From Ehretia macrophylla (lineage: Eukaryota > Streptophyta > Magnoliopsida > Boraginales > Ehretiaceae): a stretch of 64,000 nucleotides of DNA. Numbering within the stretch: position 1 is the first letter of the stretch; each line of letters begins with the position of its first letter. The notes beneath the pieces were generated by a model that saw only the letters and a program-made list of their open reading frames with translations, ran no database searches and had not been told where the DNA came from. Where the stretch lies: the NCBI GenBank assembly GCA_037974665.1, contig CM075780.1, positions 4,560,501 to 4,624,500 on the forward strand, written 5' to 3'. Both the position numbers and the translations under genes were made by a program. Positions 22,625-35,445 of this stretch are shown piece by piece.

Positions 22625-23181
22625 ATTTTCAATTTTTTTTGCCCTGGTTAAGGTTGCCAAGATACTTTATCCACCAAATCTCTATTACCGAATCCCACGG
22701 AACATTAGGCAAGACAACATCGCTTCACGTAGCGGCTGGGCCAGCAAACCGAGGGCGTACGGTTTGTGACCAGGTCTCCGTCGCTCTGGTGCCCATAACT
22801 TTTTATCCGTAAGGAGTTACGCGGCGCACGGCATACTGTTGCCAAGCACACTGAGAGCTCTACGACGGGCGCAGCTAGCTTGCTTGTTGTGCACTTTTTC
22901 GGGCCTAAAATAAAAACTTTATTATTAGTTTCAGGCCACTTTTCTTCTTTTGCTCTGTTTTTTCATCCCGGATCGTACGTCGTGAACTGTTAAAAGGACG
23001 ACAACCTGACTCGCGGAATATCAGAGGGCCCTACAATGTGTCAATATCACGTCTTGCGAGGATGCTGCATTGTTGAAGCGGATGGGTTGTTGTTAAGCCC
23101 ATTGGGTCGTCTGAATGGGCCATCTCTCTAGTTGGGACTGTGAACCGTTAACACATATAGGAATTGTGCCCTCAACATGAC

Positions 23182-23300
23182 AGGTGCAATCATACCAGCA
23201 CTAATGCGCCGGATCCCTTCAGAACTCTGAAGTTAAGCGTGCTTGGGTATGAGTGGTACTAGCATGGGTGACCCCCTGGGAAGTCCTCGTGTTGCACCCC
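23182..23300 (+). rRNA. 5S rRNA gene, copy 32 (type A, many changes)
   Basis: Nine changes: G7A, A27G, A37T, C47T, C67T, G68A, A69T, A74G, G82C. The run 67-69 alters the intermediate element. Confidence 0.87.
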
Positions 23301-23856
23301 CTTTTCAATTTTTTTGCCCTGGTTAGGGTTGCCAAGATACTTTATCCACCAAATCTATGATACCAAATCCCACGGAACATTAGGTAAGAAAACATCACTT
23401 CACGTAGGGGCTGGGCCTGCAAACCGAGGGCGTACGGTTTGTGACCAGGTCTCCATCGCTCCGGTGCCCATAACTTTTGATCCATAAGGAGTTACGCGGC
23501 GCACAGCACACCGTTGCAATTTTCTCTGAGAGCTCTACGACGGGGGCAGCCAGCTTGCTCGTTGTGCCCTTTTTGGAGCCTAAAATCGAACTTTTTCCTT
23601 AGTTTCAGGCCATTTATCTTCTTTTGCTCTATTTTTCCGTCCTGGATCGTACGTCGTGAACTGTTAAAAGGATGACAACCTGACTCGTGGAACATTGGAG
23701 GGCCCTACAATGTGACGATATCACGTCTTGCGAGGATGCTGCGTTGTTGAAGCCGATGGGTCGTCGTTAAGCCCATTCGGCCTTTTGAATGGGCCATTTC
23801 TCTAGGCTGCGACTGTGAACCGTTAACACATAAAGGAATTGTGCCCTCAACATGAT

Positions 23857-23975
23857 AGGTGCGATCATAACAGCAATAATGCACCGAATCCCATCAGAAC
23901 TCCGAAGTTAAGCGTGCTTGGGCGAGAGTAGTACTTGGATGGGTGACCCCGTAGGAAGTCCTCGTGTTGCACCCC
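23857..23975 (+). rRNA. 5S rRNA gene, copy 33 (type A)
   Basis: Changes: C14A, C20A, G31A, A80T, C95G, G97A; -1 is T. Confidence 0.9.
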
Positions 23976-24531
23976 CTTTTCAATTTTTGTTGCCCTGGTT
24001 AGGGTTGCCAAGATACTTTATACACCAAATCTATATTACCGAATCCCACGGAACATTAGGGAAGACAACATCGCTTCACGTAGAGGCTGGGCCCGCAAAT
24101 CGAGGGTGTAGGGTTTGTGACCAGGTCTCCGTCGCTCTGGTGCCCATAACTTTTGATCCGTAAGGAATTACGCGGCACACAACATACCGTTGCAAATCTC
24201 TCTGAGAGCTCTACGACGGGGGCAGCTAGCTTGCTCACTATGCCCTTTTTGGAGCCCAAAATCGAACGTTTTTATCAGTTTTAGGCCACTTTTCTTCTTT
24301 TGCTCTGTTTTTCCATCCCGGATCGTACGTCGTGAACTGTTAAAAGGACGATAACCTGACTCGTGGGACATCAGAGGGCCCTACAACGTGTCGATATCAC
24401 GTCTTGTGAGGATGCATCATTGTTGAAGTGGATGGGTTGTCGTTAATCCTATTGGGCCTTCTGAATGGGCCATCTCTCTAGCTGGGATTGTGAACCGTTA
24501 ACACATATAGGAATTGTGCCCTCAACATGAC

Positions 24532-24650
24532 CGGTGCGATCATACCAGCACTAATGCACTGGATCACATCAGAACTCGGAAGTTGAGCGTGCTTGGCCGA
24601 GAGTAGTACTAGGATGGGTGACCCCGTGAGAAGTCCTCGTGTTGCACCCC
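24532..24650 (+). rRNA. 5S rRNA gene, copy 34 (type B)
   Basis: Changes: C29T, C47G, G66C, C95G, G98A. C29T and C47G both lie in helix III. Confidence 0.91.
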
Positions 24651-25206
24651 CTTTTCAATTTTTTTTGCCCTGGTTAGGGTTGCCAAGATACTTTATCCAC
24701 CAAATCTCTATTAACGAATCCCACGGAACTTTAGGCAAGACAACATCGCTTCACGTAGAGGCTGGGCCCGCAAATCGAGGGCGTAGGGTTTATGACCAGG
24801 TCTCCGTCGCTCCGGTGCCCATAACTTTTTATCCGGAATGAGTTATGCGGCGCACAACATACCGTTGCAAAGCACTCTGAGAGCTCTACTACGGGGGTAG
24901 CCAGCTTGCTCGCTGTGCCCATTTTTGGAGCCTAAAATTGAACATTTTCATTAGTTTTAGGCCACTTTTCTTCTTTTGCTATGTTTTTCCGTCCCGGATC
25001 GTACGTCGTGAAATGTTAAAATTACGACAACTTGACTCGCGGGACATTAGAGGGCCCTACAACGTGCCGATATCACGTCTTGCGAGGATGCTGCATTGTT
25101 AAAGTGGATGGGTTGTCGTTAAGCCCTTTGGGCCTTCTGAATGGGCCATCTCTCTAGCTGGGACTGTGAACCGTTAACACTATAGGAATTGTGCCCTCAA
25201 CATGAC

Positions 25207-25325
25207 AGGTGCTATCATACCAGCACTAATGTACCGGATCCCATCAGAATTCTGAAGTTAAGCGTGCTTGGGTGAGAGTACTACTAGGATGGGTGACCCC
25301 TTGGTAAGTCCTTGTGTTGCACCCC
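25207..25325 (+). rRNA. 5S rRNA gene, copy 35 (type A, many changes)
   Basis: Nine changes: G7T, C26T, C44T, C47T, C67T, G75C, C95T, G99T, C107T. The TATA-like word has lost one base (AACACTATAGG). Confidence 0.87.
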
Positions 25326-25883
25326 ATTTTCAATTTTTTTTGCCCTGGTTAGGGTTGCCAAGATACATTATCCACCAAATCTATATTACCGAATCCCACG
25401 GAACATTAGGCAAGACAACATCGCTTCACGTAGAGGCCGGGCCCGCAAACCGAGGGCGTAGGGTTTGTGACCAGGTCTCCGTCGCTCTGATGCCCATAAC
25501 TTTTGATCCGTATGGAGTTAAACGGCGCACAGGATACCGTTGCAAAGCTCTTTGATTGCTCTACGACGGGGGAAGCCAGCTTGCTTGCTGTGCCTGTTTT
25601 TGGAGCCCAAAATCAAACTTTTTCATCAGTTTCAGGCCACTTTTTCTTCTTTTGCCCTGTTTTTCCGTCCTGGATCATACGTCATGAACTGTTAAAAGGA
25701 CGACAACCTGACTCGCGGGACATCAGAGGGCCCTACAACGTGTCGATATAACGTCTTGCGAGGATGCTACCTTGTTGAAGCAGATGGGTTGTCGTTAAGC
25801 CCAATGGGCCTTCTGAATGGGCCATCTCTCTAGCTGGGACTGTGAACCGTTAACACATATAGGAATTGTTCCCTCAACATGAC

Positions 25884-26002
25884 CGGTGCGATCATACCAA
25901 CACTTATGCACCGGATCACATCAGAACTCCGAAGTTGAGCGTGCTTGGGCGAGAGTAGTACTAGGATGGTTGACCCCCTGGGAAGTCCTTGTGTTGCACC
26001 CC
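25884..26002 (+). rRNA. 5S rRNA gene, copy 36 (type B)
   Basis: Changes: G17A, A22T, G87T, C107T. The GC element before the start reads TTCCC instead of TGCCC. Confidence 0.92.
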
Positions 26003-26557
26003 CTTTTCAATTTTTGTTGCCCTGGTTAGGGTTGCCAAGATACTTTATCCACCAAATCTCTATTACCAAATCCCTCGGAACATTAGGCAAGACAACATCG
26101 CTTCACGTAGAGGCTGGGCCCAGAAACCGAGGGCGTAGGGTTTGTGACCAGGTCTCTGTCGCTCCGGTGCCCATAACTTTTGGTCCGTAAGGAGTTACGC
26201 GGCGCACAGCATACCGTTGCAAATCTCTCTGAGAGCTCTATGACGGTGGCACCTAGCTTGCTCGCTGTGCCCTTTTTGGAGCCCAAAATCGAACGTTTTT
26301 ATCAGTTTCAGGCCACTTTTCTTCTTTTGCTATGTTTTTCCGTCCCGGATCGTACGTCATGAACTGTTAAAAGTAAACAACCTGACTCGCGAGACATCAG
26401 AGGGCCCTTCAACGTGTCGATATCATGTCTTGCAAGGATGCTTCATTGTTGAAGCGGATGGGTTGTCGTTAAGCCCATTGGGCCTTCTGAATGGGCCATC
26501 TCTCTAGCTGGGACTGTGAACTGTTAACAGATATAGGAATTGTGCCCCCAACATGAT

Positions 26558-26672
26558 CGGTGTGATCGTACCAGCACTAATGCACCGGCATCAGAACTCC
26601 AAAGTTGAACGTGCTTGGGCGAGAGTAGTGCTAGGATGGGTGACCCCTTGGGAAGTCCTCGTGTTGCACCCC
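26558..26672 (+). pseudogene. 5S pseudogene, copy 37: 4-nt deletion in loop C
   Basis: The gene is 115 nt because nt 32-35 are missing (CCGGCATCAG), shortening loop C, which protein uL18 contacts. Other changes: C6T, A11G, G48A, G56A, A77G, C95T; -1 is T. G54 links it to type B. Confidence 0.82.
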
Positions 26673-27230
26673 TTTTTCAATTTTTTTTGCCCTGGTTAGG
26701 GTTGCCAAGACACTTTATCCACCAAATCTCTATTACCGAATCCCACGGAACATTAGGCTAGACAACATCACTTCACGTAGAGGCTGGGCCCGTAAACCGA
26801 GGGCATAGGATTTGTGACCAGGTCTCCGTCACTCCGGTGCCCATAACTTTTGATCCGTAAGGAGTACCGCGGCGCACATCATACCATTGCAAAGCACTCT
26901 TAGAGCTCTACGACGGGGGCAGCTAGCTTGCTCGCTGTGCCTATTTTTAGAGCCTAAAATCAAACTTTTTCATTAGTTTCAGGCCACTTTTCTTCTTTTG
27001 CTCTGTTTTTCGGTCCCGGATCGTACGTCGTGAACTGTTAAAAGGACAACAACCTGACTCGCGGGACATCAGAGGGACCTACAATGTGTCGATATCACGT
27101 CTTGTGAGGATGCTGCGTTGTTGAAGCAGATGGGTTGTTGTTAAGCCCATTGGGCCTTTTGAATGGGCCATCTCTCTAGGCTAGGACTGTGAACTGTTAA
27201 CACATAAAGGAATTGTGCCCTCAATATGAC

Positions 27231-27349
27231 AGGTGCGATCATACCAGCACTAATGCACCGGATCCCATCAGAACTCCGAAGTTAAGCGTGCTTGGGCGAG
27301 AGTAGTACTATGATGGGTGACCCCCTGTGAAGTCCTCGTGTTGCACCCC
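27231..27349 (+). rRNA. 5S rRNA gene, copy 38 (type A)
   Basis: Only G81T and G98T, with an A at +1. A good candidate for an active copy. Confidence 0.94.
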
Positions 27350-27905
27350 CTTTTCAATTTTTGTTGCCCTGGTTAGGGTTGCCAAGATACTTTATCCACC
27401 AAATATATATTACCGAATCCCACGGAACATTAGGCAAGACAACATCGCTTCACGTAAAGGCTGGGCCGGCAAATCGAGGGCGTAGGGTTTGTGACTAGGT
27501 CTCCATCGCTCCGTTGCCCATAACTTTTGACCCGTAAGGAGTTACACGGTGCACAGCATACCGTTGCAAAGCTCTCTGAGAGCTCTATGACGGGGGCAGC
27601 TAGCTTGATTGCTGTGCCCTTTTTGGAGCCCAAAATCGAACGTTTTTATCAGTTTCAGGCCACTTTTCTTCTTTTGCTCTGTTTTTCCGTCTGGGATCGT
27701 ACATCGTGAACTGTTAAAAGGACGACAACCTGACTCGCGGGACATCAGAGGGCCCTTCAACGTGTCGATATCACGTCCTGCAAGGATGCTGCATTGTTGA
27801 AGCAGATGGGTTGTCGTTAAGCCCAATGGGCCTTCTGAATAGGCCATCTCTCTAGCTGGGACTGTGAACCGTTAACACATATAGGAATTGTGCCCTCAAC
27901 ATGAC

Positions 27906-28024
27906 AGGTGCGATCATATCAGCACTAATGCACCGGATCCCATCAGAACTCTGAAGTTAAGCATGCTTGGGCGTGAGTAATACTAGGATGGGTGACCCCC
28001 TGGGAAGTCCTCGTGTTGCAACCC
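27906..28024 (+). rRNA. 5S rRNA gene, copy 39 (type A)
   Basis: Changes: C14T, C47T, G58A, A69T, G75A, C116A. C116A breaks a helix I pair. Confidence 0.9.
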
Positions 28025-28580
28025 CTTTTCAATTTTTTTTGCCCTGATTAGGGTTGTCAAGATACTTTATCCACCAAATCTATATTACTAAATCCCACGG
28101 AACATTGGGCAAGACAACATTGCTTCATGTAGAGGCTGGGCCCGCAAATCGAGGGCGTAGGGTTTGTGACCAGGTCTTTGTCGCTCCGGTGTCCATAACT
28201 TTTGATCTGCAAGGAGTTACGCAGTGCACAGCATACCGTTGCAAAGCTCTCTGAGAGCTCTACGACAGGGGCAGCCAGCTTGCTCACTGTGCCCTTTTTG
28301 GAGCCCAAAATCGAACGTTTTCATCAGTTTCAGGCCTCATTTCTACTTTTGCTTTGTTTTTCCGTCCTAGATCGTACGTCGTGAATTGTTAAAAGGACGA
28401 CAAGCTGACTCGCGAGACATCAGAGGGCCCTACAACGTGTCGATATCACGTCTTGCCAGGATGCTGCTTGTTTGAGGCTGATGGGTTGTCGTTAAGCCCA
28501 TTGGGCCTTCTGAATGGGCCATCTCTCTAGCTGGGACTGTGAACCGTTAACACATATAGGAATTGTTCCCTCAACATGAC

Positions 28581-28698
28581 CAGTGCGATCATACAAGCAC
28601 TAATGCACCAGATCACATCAGAACTTCGAAGTTGAGCGTGCTTGGGTGAGAGTTGTACTAGGATGGGTGACCCCCTGGAAGTCCTCGTGTTGCACCCC
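28581..28698 (+). rRNA. 5S rRNA gene, copy 40 (type B, 1-nt deletion)
   Basis: 118 nt: one G of the GGG at 97-99 is missing. Changes: G2A, C15A, G30A, C46T, C67T, A74T. The GC element reads TTCCC. Confidence 0.85.
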
Positions 28699-29256
28699 CT
28701 TTTCAATATTTTTTGCCCTAGTTAGGGTTACCAAGATATTTTATCCACCAAATCTATATTACCGAATCCCACAAAACATTAGGCAAGACAACATCGCTTC
28801 ACGTAGAAGCTGGGCCCGTAAACCGAGGGCGTAGGGTTTGTGACCAGGTCTCCGTCGCTCCGGTACCCATAACTTTTGATCTGTAAGGAGTTACACGGCG
28901 CACAGCAAACCGTTGCAAAGCTCTTTGAGAGCTCTACGACAGGGGCAGCGAGCATGCTCACTGTGCCCCTTTTTGGAGCCCAAAATCGAACGTTTTCATC
29001 AGTTTCAGGCCACTTTTCTTCTTTTGCTCTATTTTTCCGTCCTGGATCGGACGTCGTGAACTGTTAAAAGGACGATAACCTGACTCGCGGGATATCAGAG
29101 GGCCCTACAATGTGTCGATATCACGTCTTGCGAGGATGCTGCGTTGTTCAAGCGGATAGGTTGTCGTTAAGCCCATTGGGCTTTTTGAATGGGCCATCTC
29201 TCTAGGCTGGGACTGTGAACCGTTAACACATAAAGGAATTGTGCCCTCAACATGAC

Positions 29257-29364
29257 AGGTGCGATCATACCAGCACTAATGCACCGGATCCCATAAAAAC
29301 TCTGAAGTTAAGCGTGCTTGGGCGAGAGTAGTGCTAGGATGGGGAAGTCCTCGTGTTGTACCCC
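29257..29364 (+). pseudogene. 5S pseudogene, copy 41: box C deleted
   Basis: 108 nt: eleven bases from nt 88 to 98 are missing, so GGATGGG joins GAAGTCC. This removes most of box C and of helix IV and loop E. The GGG at both ends of the lost segment suggests slippage. Other changes: C39A, G41A, C47T, A77G, C114T. Confidence 0.88.
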
Positions 29365-29922
29365 CTTTTCAATTTTTTTTGCCTTGGTTTGGGTTGCCAA
29401 GATACTTTATCCACCAAATCTATATTACTGAATCCCACGGAACATTAGGCAAGACAACATTGCTTCACGTAGAGGCTAGGCCCGCAAACCGAGGGCGTTG
29501 GGTTTGTGACTAGGTCTCCGTCGCTTCGGTGCCCATAACTTTTGATCTGTAAGGAGTTACGCGGCGCACAGCATACCGTTCCAAAGCACTTTGAGAGCTC
29601 TACAACGGGGGCAGCCAGCTTGCTCGCTGTGCCCAATTTTGAAGCCTAAAATCGAACTTTTTCATTAGTTTCAGGCCACTTTTCTTTTTTTGCTCTGTTT
29701 TTTCATCCTAGATCGTACGTCGTGAACTGTTAAAAGGGTGACAACCTGACTCGCGGGACATCAGAGGACCCTACAATGTGTCGATATCACGTCTTGCGAG
29801 GATGCTGCGTTGTTGAAGAAGATGGGTTGTTGTTAAGCCCATTGGGCCTTTTGAATGGGCCATCTCTCTAGGCTGGGACTGTGAACCGTTAACCCATTTA
29901 GGAATTCTGCCCTCAACATGAC

Positions 29923-30041
29923 TGGTGCGATCATACCAGCACTAATGCACCGGATCCTATCAGAACTCCGAAGGTAAGCGTGGTTGGGCGAGAGTAGTAC
30001 TAGGATGGGTGACCCCCTGAGAAGTCCTCGTGTTGCACCCC
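29923..30041 (+). rRNA. 5S rRNA gene, copy 42 (type A)
   Basis: The +1 base is T. Changes: C36T, T52G (box A), C61G (box A), G98A. The TATA-like word is altered to CCCATTTAGG. Confidence 0.89.
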
Positions 30042-30597
30042 CTTTTCAATTTTTTTTGCCCTAGTTAGGGTTGCCAAGATACTATATCCACCAAATCTAT
30101 ATTACTGAATCCCACGGAACATTAGGCGAGACAACATTAGTTCACGTAGAGGCTGGGCCCGTAAACCGAGGGCGCAGGGTTTGTGACCAGGTCTCCGTCG
30201 CTCCGGTGCCCATAACTTTTTATCTGTAAGGAGTTACGTGGCGCACAGCATACCATTGCAAAGCTCTCTGAGAGCTCTACGATGGGGGCAGCTAGCTTGC
30301 TTGCTTTGCCCTTTTTGGACCCCAAAATCGAACGTTTTCATTAGTTTCAGGCCACTTTTCTTCTTTTGCTCTATTTTTTCATCCCAGATCGTACGTCATG
30401 AACTGTTAAAAGGATGACAACCTGACTCGCGGGACATCAGAGGGCCCTACAACGTGTCGATATCACGTCTTGCGAGGTTGCTGCATTGTTGAAGCAAATG
30501 GGTTGTCGTTAAGCCCATTGGGCCTTCTGAATGGGCCATCTCTCTAGCTGGGACTGTGAACCGTTAACACATATAGGAACTGTGCCCTCTCCATGAC

Positions 30598-30716
30598 AGG
30601 TGCGATCATACCAGCACTAATGCACCGGATCCCATTAGAACTCTAAAGTTAAGCGTGCTTGGGTGAGAGTAGTACTAGGATGGGTGACCCTTTGGGAAGT
30701 CCTTGTGTTGTACCCC
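30598..30716 (+). rRNA. 5S rRNA gene, copy 43 (type A)
   Basis: Changes: C39T, C47T, G48A, C67T, C94T, C95T, C107T, C114T. All eight are C-to-T or G-to-A transitions, a clear deamination signature. Confidence 0.9.
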
Positions 30717-31272
30717 CTTTTAAATTTTTTTTTCCCTGGTTAGGGTTGCCAAGATACTTTATCCACCAAATCACTATTACCGAATCCCACGGAACATTAG
30801 GCAAGACAATATCGCTTCACGTAGAAGCTGGGCCCGCAAACCGAGGGCGTAGGGTTTGTGGCCAGGTCTCCGTCGCTCCAGTGCCCATAAATAATGATCC
30901 GTAATAAGTTACGCGGCACACAACATGCCGTTGCTAAGCTCTATGAGAGCTCTACGATGAAGGCAGCCAGCTTGCTCGCTGTGTCCTTTTTGGAGCCCAA
31001 AATCGAACGTTTTCATCAGTTTTAGTCCACTTTTCTTCTTTTGCTATGTTTTTCCATCCCGGATCGTACGTCGTGAACTGTAAAAAGGACGACAACCTGA
31101 CTCGCAGGACATCAGAGGGCCTTACAACGTGTCAATATGACGTCTTGCGAGGATGCTGCATTGTTGAAGTGGATGGGTTGTCGTTACGCCCATTGGGCCT
31201 TCTAAATGGGCCATCTCTCTAGCTGGGACTGTGAACCGGTAACACATATAGGAATTGTGCCCTCAACATGAC

Positions 31273-31391
31273 CGGTGCGATAATACCAGCTCTAATGCAC
31301 CGGATCACATCAGAACTCCGAAGTTGAGCGTGCTTGGGCGAGAGTAGTACTAGGATGGGTACCCCCCTGGGAAGTCCTCGTGTTGCACCCC
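31273..31391 (+). rRNA. 5S rRNA gene, copy 44 (type B)
   Basis: Changes: C10A, A19T, G89A, A90C. The last two alter box C. Confidence 0.91.
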
Positions 31392-31949
31392 CTTTTGAAT
31401 TTTTTTTGCCCTAGTTTGGGTTGCCAAGATACTTTATGCACCAAATCTCTATTACCCAATCCCACGGAACATTAGGCAAGAAAACATCGCTTCACGTAGA
31501 GGCTGGGCCCGTAAACCGAGGGCGTAGGGTTTGTGACCAGGTCTGTGTCGCTCCGGTGCCAATAACTTTGGATCCGTAAGGAGTTACGTGGCGCACAGCA
31601 TACCGTTGCAAAGCTCTTTGAGAGCTCTACGACGTTGGTAGCCAGCTTGCTCGCTGTGCCAATTTTTGGAGCCTAAAATTGAACTTTTTCATTAGTTTCA
31701 GGCCACTTTTCTTCTTTTGCTCTGTTTTTTCATCTCGAATCGTACATCGTGAATTGTTAAAAGAACGACAACCTGACTCGCGAGACATCAGGGGGCCCTA
31801 CAACGTGTCGATATCACGTCTTGCGAGGATGCTGCATTGTTGAAGCAGATGGGTTGTTGTTAAGCCTATTGGGACTTTTGAATGGGCCATCTCTCTCGGC
31901 TGGGACTGTGAACCGTTAACACATAAAGGAATTATGCCCTGAACATGAC

Positions 31950-32068
31950 AGGTGCGATCATACCAGGACTAATACATCGGATCCCATCAGAACTCCGAAG
32001 TTAAGCGTGCTTGGGCGAGAGTAGTACTAGGATAGGTAACCCCCTGGGAAGTCCTCGTGTTGCACCCC
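31950..32068 (+). rRNA. 5S rRNA gene, copy 45 (type A)
   Basis: Changes: C18G, G25A, C28T, G85A, G89A (two in box C). Confidence 0.91.
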
Positions 32069-32623
32069 CTTTTCAATTTTTTTTGCCCTGGTTAGGGTTG
32101 CCAAGATACTTTATCCCCCAAATCTATATTACCGAATCCCACGGAACATTAGGCAAGACAACATCGCTTCACGTAGAGGCTTGGCCCGCAAACCGAGGGA
32201 TTAGGGTTTGTAACCAGGTCTCCGTCGCTCCGGTGCCCATAATTTTGATCCGTATGTAGTTACGCGGCGCACAGCATACCGTTGAAAAGCTCTATGAGAG
32301 CTCTACGATGGGGGCAGCCAGCTTGCTCACGGTGCCCTTTTTGGAGGCCAAAATCGAACGCTTTCATCAGTTTCAGGCCACCGTTCTTCTTTTGCTTTGT
32401 TTTTTCATCCCGGATCGTACGTCGTGAACTGTTAAAAGGATAACAACCAGACTCGCGGGACATCAGAGGGCCCTACAACATATCGATATCTCGTCTTGCG
32501 AGGATGTTGCGTTGTTGAAGTAGATGAGTTGTCGTTAAGCCCATTGGGCCTTTTGAATGGGCCATCTCTCTTGGTTGGGACTGTGAATCGTTAACACATA
32601 AAGGAATTGTGCCTCAACATGAC

Positions 32624-32742
32624 AGGGGTGATAATACCAGGACTAATGCACCGGATCCCATAAAAACTCTGAAGTTAAGCGTGCTTGGGCGAGAGTAGTA
32701 CTAGGATAGGTGACCCCCTGGGAAGTCCTCGTGTTGCACACC
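32624..32742 (+). rRNA. 5S rRNA gene, copy 46 (type A, many changes)
   Basis: Changes: T4G, C6T, C10A, C18G, C39A, G41A, C47T, G85A, C117A. The leader is one C shorter (GTGCCTCAAC). Confidence 0.87.
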
Positions 32743-33300
32743 CTTTTCAATTTTTTTTGCCCAGGTTAGGGTTGCCAAGATACTTTATCCACCAAATCTA
32801 TATTATCGAATCCCATGTAACATTAGGCAAGACAACATCGCTTCACGTAGAGGCTGGGCCCGCAAACCGAGGATGTAGGGTTTGTGACTAGATCTCTGTC
32901 GCTCCGGTGCCCATAACTTTTGATACGTAAGGAGTTACGCGACGCACAGCATACCATTGCAAAGCTCTCTGAGAGCTCTACGAAGTGGGCAGCCAGCTTG
33001 CTCGCTGTGCCCATTTTTGGAGCCTAAAATCGAACTTTTTCATTAGTTTCAGTCCACTTTTCTTCTTTTGCTCTGTTTTTTCGTCCCAGATCGTACGTCG
33101 TGAACTGTTAAAAGGACGACAATCTGACTCGCGGGACAACAGAGGGCCCTACAACGTGTCGATATCACGTCTTGCGAGGATGTTGCGTTGTTCAAGCGGA
33201 TGGGTTGTCGTTAAGCCCATTGGGCCTTTTGAATGGGCCATCTCTCTAGGCTGGGACTGTGAACCGTTAACACATAAAGGAATTGTGCCCTCAACATGAC

Positions 33301-33419
33301 AGGTGCAATCATACCAGCACTAATGCACCGGATCCCATAAAAACTCTGAAGTTAAGCGTGCTTGGGCGAGAGTAGTACTAGGATGGGTGACCCCCTGGGA
33401 AGTCGTCGTGTTGCACACC
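33301..33419 (+). rRNA. 5S rRNA gene, copy 47 (type A)
   Basis: Changes: G7A, C39A, G41A, C47T, C104G, C117A. C39A, G41A, C47T and C117A are shared with copy 46 next door, a tandem duplicate. Confidence 0.91.
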
Positions 33420-33976
33420 CTTTTCAATTTTTTTTGCCCTGGTTAGGGTTGCCAAGATACTTTATCCACCAAATCTATATTACCGAATCCCATGTAACAT
33501 TAGGCAAGACAACATCGCTTCACGTAGAGGCTGGGCCCGCAAATCGAGGGCGTAGGGTTTTTGACCAGGTCTCTGTCGCTCCGGTGCCCATAACTTTTGA
33601 TCCGTAAGGAGTTACGCGGCGCACAACATACCTTTGCAAAGGTCTCCGAGAGCTCTACGACGGGGGCAGCCAGCTTGCTCACTGTGCCCATTTTTGGAGC
33701 CTAAAATCGAACTTTTTCATTAGTTTAAGGCCACTTTTCTTCTTTTGCTATGTTTTTTCATCCCGGATCATACGTCGTGAACTGTTAAAAGGATGACAAC
33801 CTGACTCGCGGGACATCAGAGGGCCCTACAACGTGTCGATATCACGTCTTGTGAGGATGCTGCATTGTTGAAGCGGATGGGTTGTCGTTAAGCCCATTGG
33901 GCCTTCTGAATGGGCCATCTCTCTAGTTGGGACTGTGAACCGTTAACACCTATAGGAACTGTGCCCTCTACATGAC

Positions 33977-34095
33977 AAGTGCGATCATACCAGCACTAAT
34001 GCACCAGATCCCATCAGAACTCTGAAGTTAAGCGTGCTTGGGCGAGAGTAGTACTAGGATGGGTGACCCCTTGGGAAGTCCTCGTGTTGTACCCC
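33977..34095 (+). rRNA. 5S rRNA gene, copy 48 (type A)
   Basis: Changes: G2A, G30A, C47T, C95T, C114T, all transitions. Confidence 0.91.
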
Positions 34096-34653
34096 AGTTT
34101 AAATTTTTTTTGCCCTGGTTAGGGTTGCCAAGATACTTTATCCACCAAATCTCTATTACCCAATCCCACGGAACATTAGGCAAGACAATATCGCTTCACG
34201 TAGAGGCTGGGCCCGCAAACCGAGGGCGTAGAGTTTGTGACCAGGTCTCTGTCGCTCCGGTGCCCATAACTTTTGATCCGTAAGGAGTTACGCGACGCAC
34301 AGCATTGCGTTGCAAAGCTCTCTGCATGCTCTACGACGGGGGCAGCCAGCTTGCTCACTTTGCCCATTTTTGGAGCCTATAATTGAACTTTTTCATTAGT
34401 TTCAGGCCACTTTTCTTCTTTTGCTCTATTTTTTCATCTCGAATCGTACGTCGTTAACTATTAAAAGGACGACAACCTGACTCGCGGGACATCAGAGGGC
34501 CCTACAACGTGTCGATATCACGTCTTGCAAGGATGCTGCGTTGTTGAAGTAGATGGGTTGTCATTAAGCCCATTGGGCCATTTGAATGGGCCGTCTCTCT
34601 AGGCTGGGACTGTGAACCGTCAACACATAAAGGAATTGTGCCCTGAACATGAC

Positions 34654-34771
34654 AGGTGCGATCATACCAAGACTAATACACCGGATCCCATCAGAACTCC
34701 GAAGTTAAGCGTGCTTGGGCGAGAGTAGTACTAGGATGGGTGACCCCCTGGAAGTCCTCGTGTTGCACCCC
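34654..34771 (+). rRNA. 5S rRNA gene, copy 49 (type A, 1-nt deletion)
   Basis: 118 nt: one G of the GGG at 97-99 is lost, as in copy 40. Changes: G17A, C18G, G25A. Confidence 0.87.
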
Positions 34772-35326
34772 ATTTTCAATTTTTTTTGCCCTGGTTAGGG
34801 TTGCCAAGATACTTTATCCACCAAATCTATATTACCGAATCCCACGGAACATTAGGCAAGACAACATCGCTTCACGTAGAGGCTGGGCCCGCAAACCGAG
34901 GGCGTAGGGTTTGTGACCAGGTCTCCGTCGCTCCGGTGCCCATAATTTTGATCCGTAAGGAGTTACGCGGCGCACAGCATACCGTTGAAAAGCTCTCTGA
35001 GAGCTCTACGACGGAGGCAGCCAGCTTGCTCGCGGTGCCCGTATTTGGAGCCCAAAATCGAACGTTTTCATTAGTTTCAGGCCACCATTCTTCTTTTGCT
35101 TTGTTTTTCCATCCCGGATCGTACGTCGTGAACTGTTAAAGGGATGACAACCAGACTCGTGGGATATCTGAGGGCCCTACTACGTGTCGATATCTCGTCT
35201 TGTGAGGATGTTGCGTTGTTGAAGCAGATGAGTTGTCGTTAAGCCCATTGGGCCTTTTGAATGGAACATCTCTCTTGGCTGGGACTGTGAATCGTTAACA
35301 CATAAAGAATTTTGACTCAACATGAC

Positions 35327-35445
35327 AGGTGCGATCATACCAGCACTAATGCACCGGATCACATCAGAACTCCGAAGCTAAGCGTGCTTGGGCAAGAGTA
35401 GTACTAGGATGGCTAACCCCCTGGGAAGTGCTCGTGTTGCACCCC
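35327..35445 (+). rRNA. 5S rRNA gene, copy 50 (A35/A54 recombinant)
   Basis: Changes: T52C, G68A, G87C, G89A, C104G, all shared with copy 53. The leader is two bases shorter and the GC element is lost (TTTTGACTCAAC), so upstream promotion is probably weak. Confidence 0.89.
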
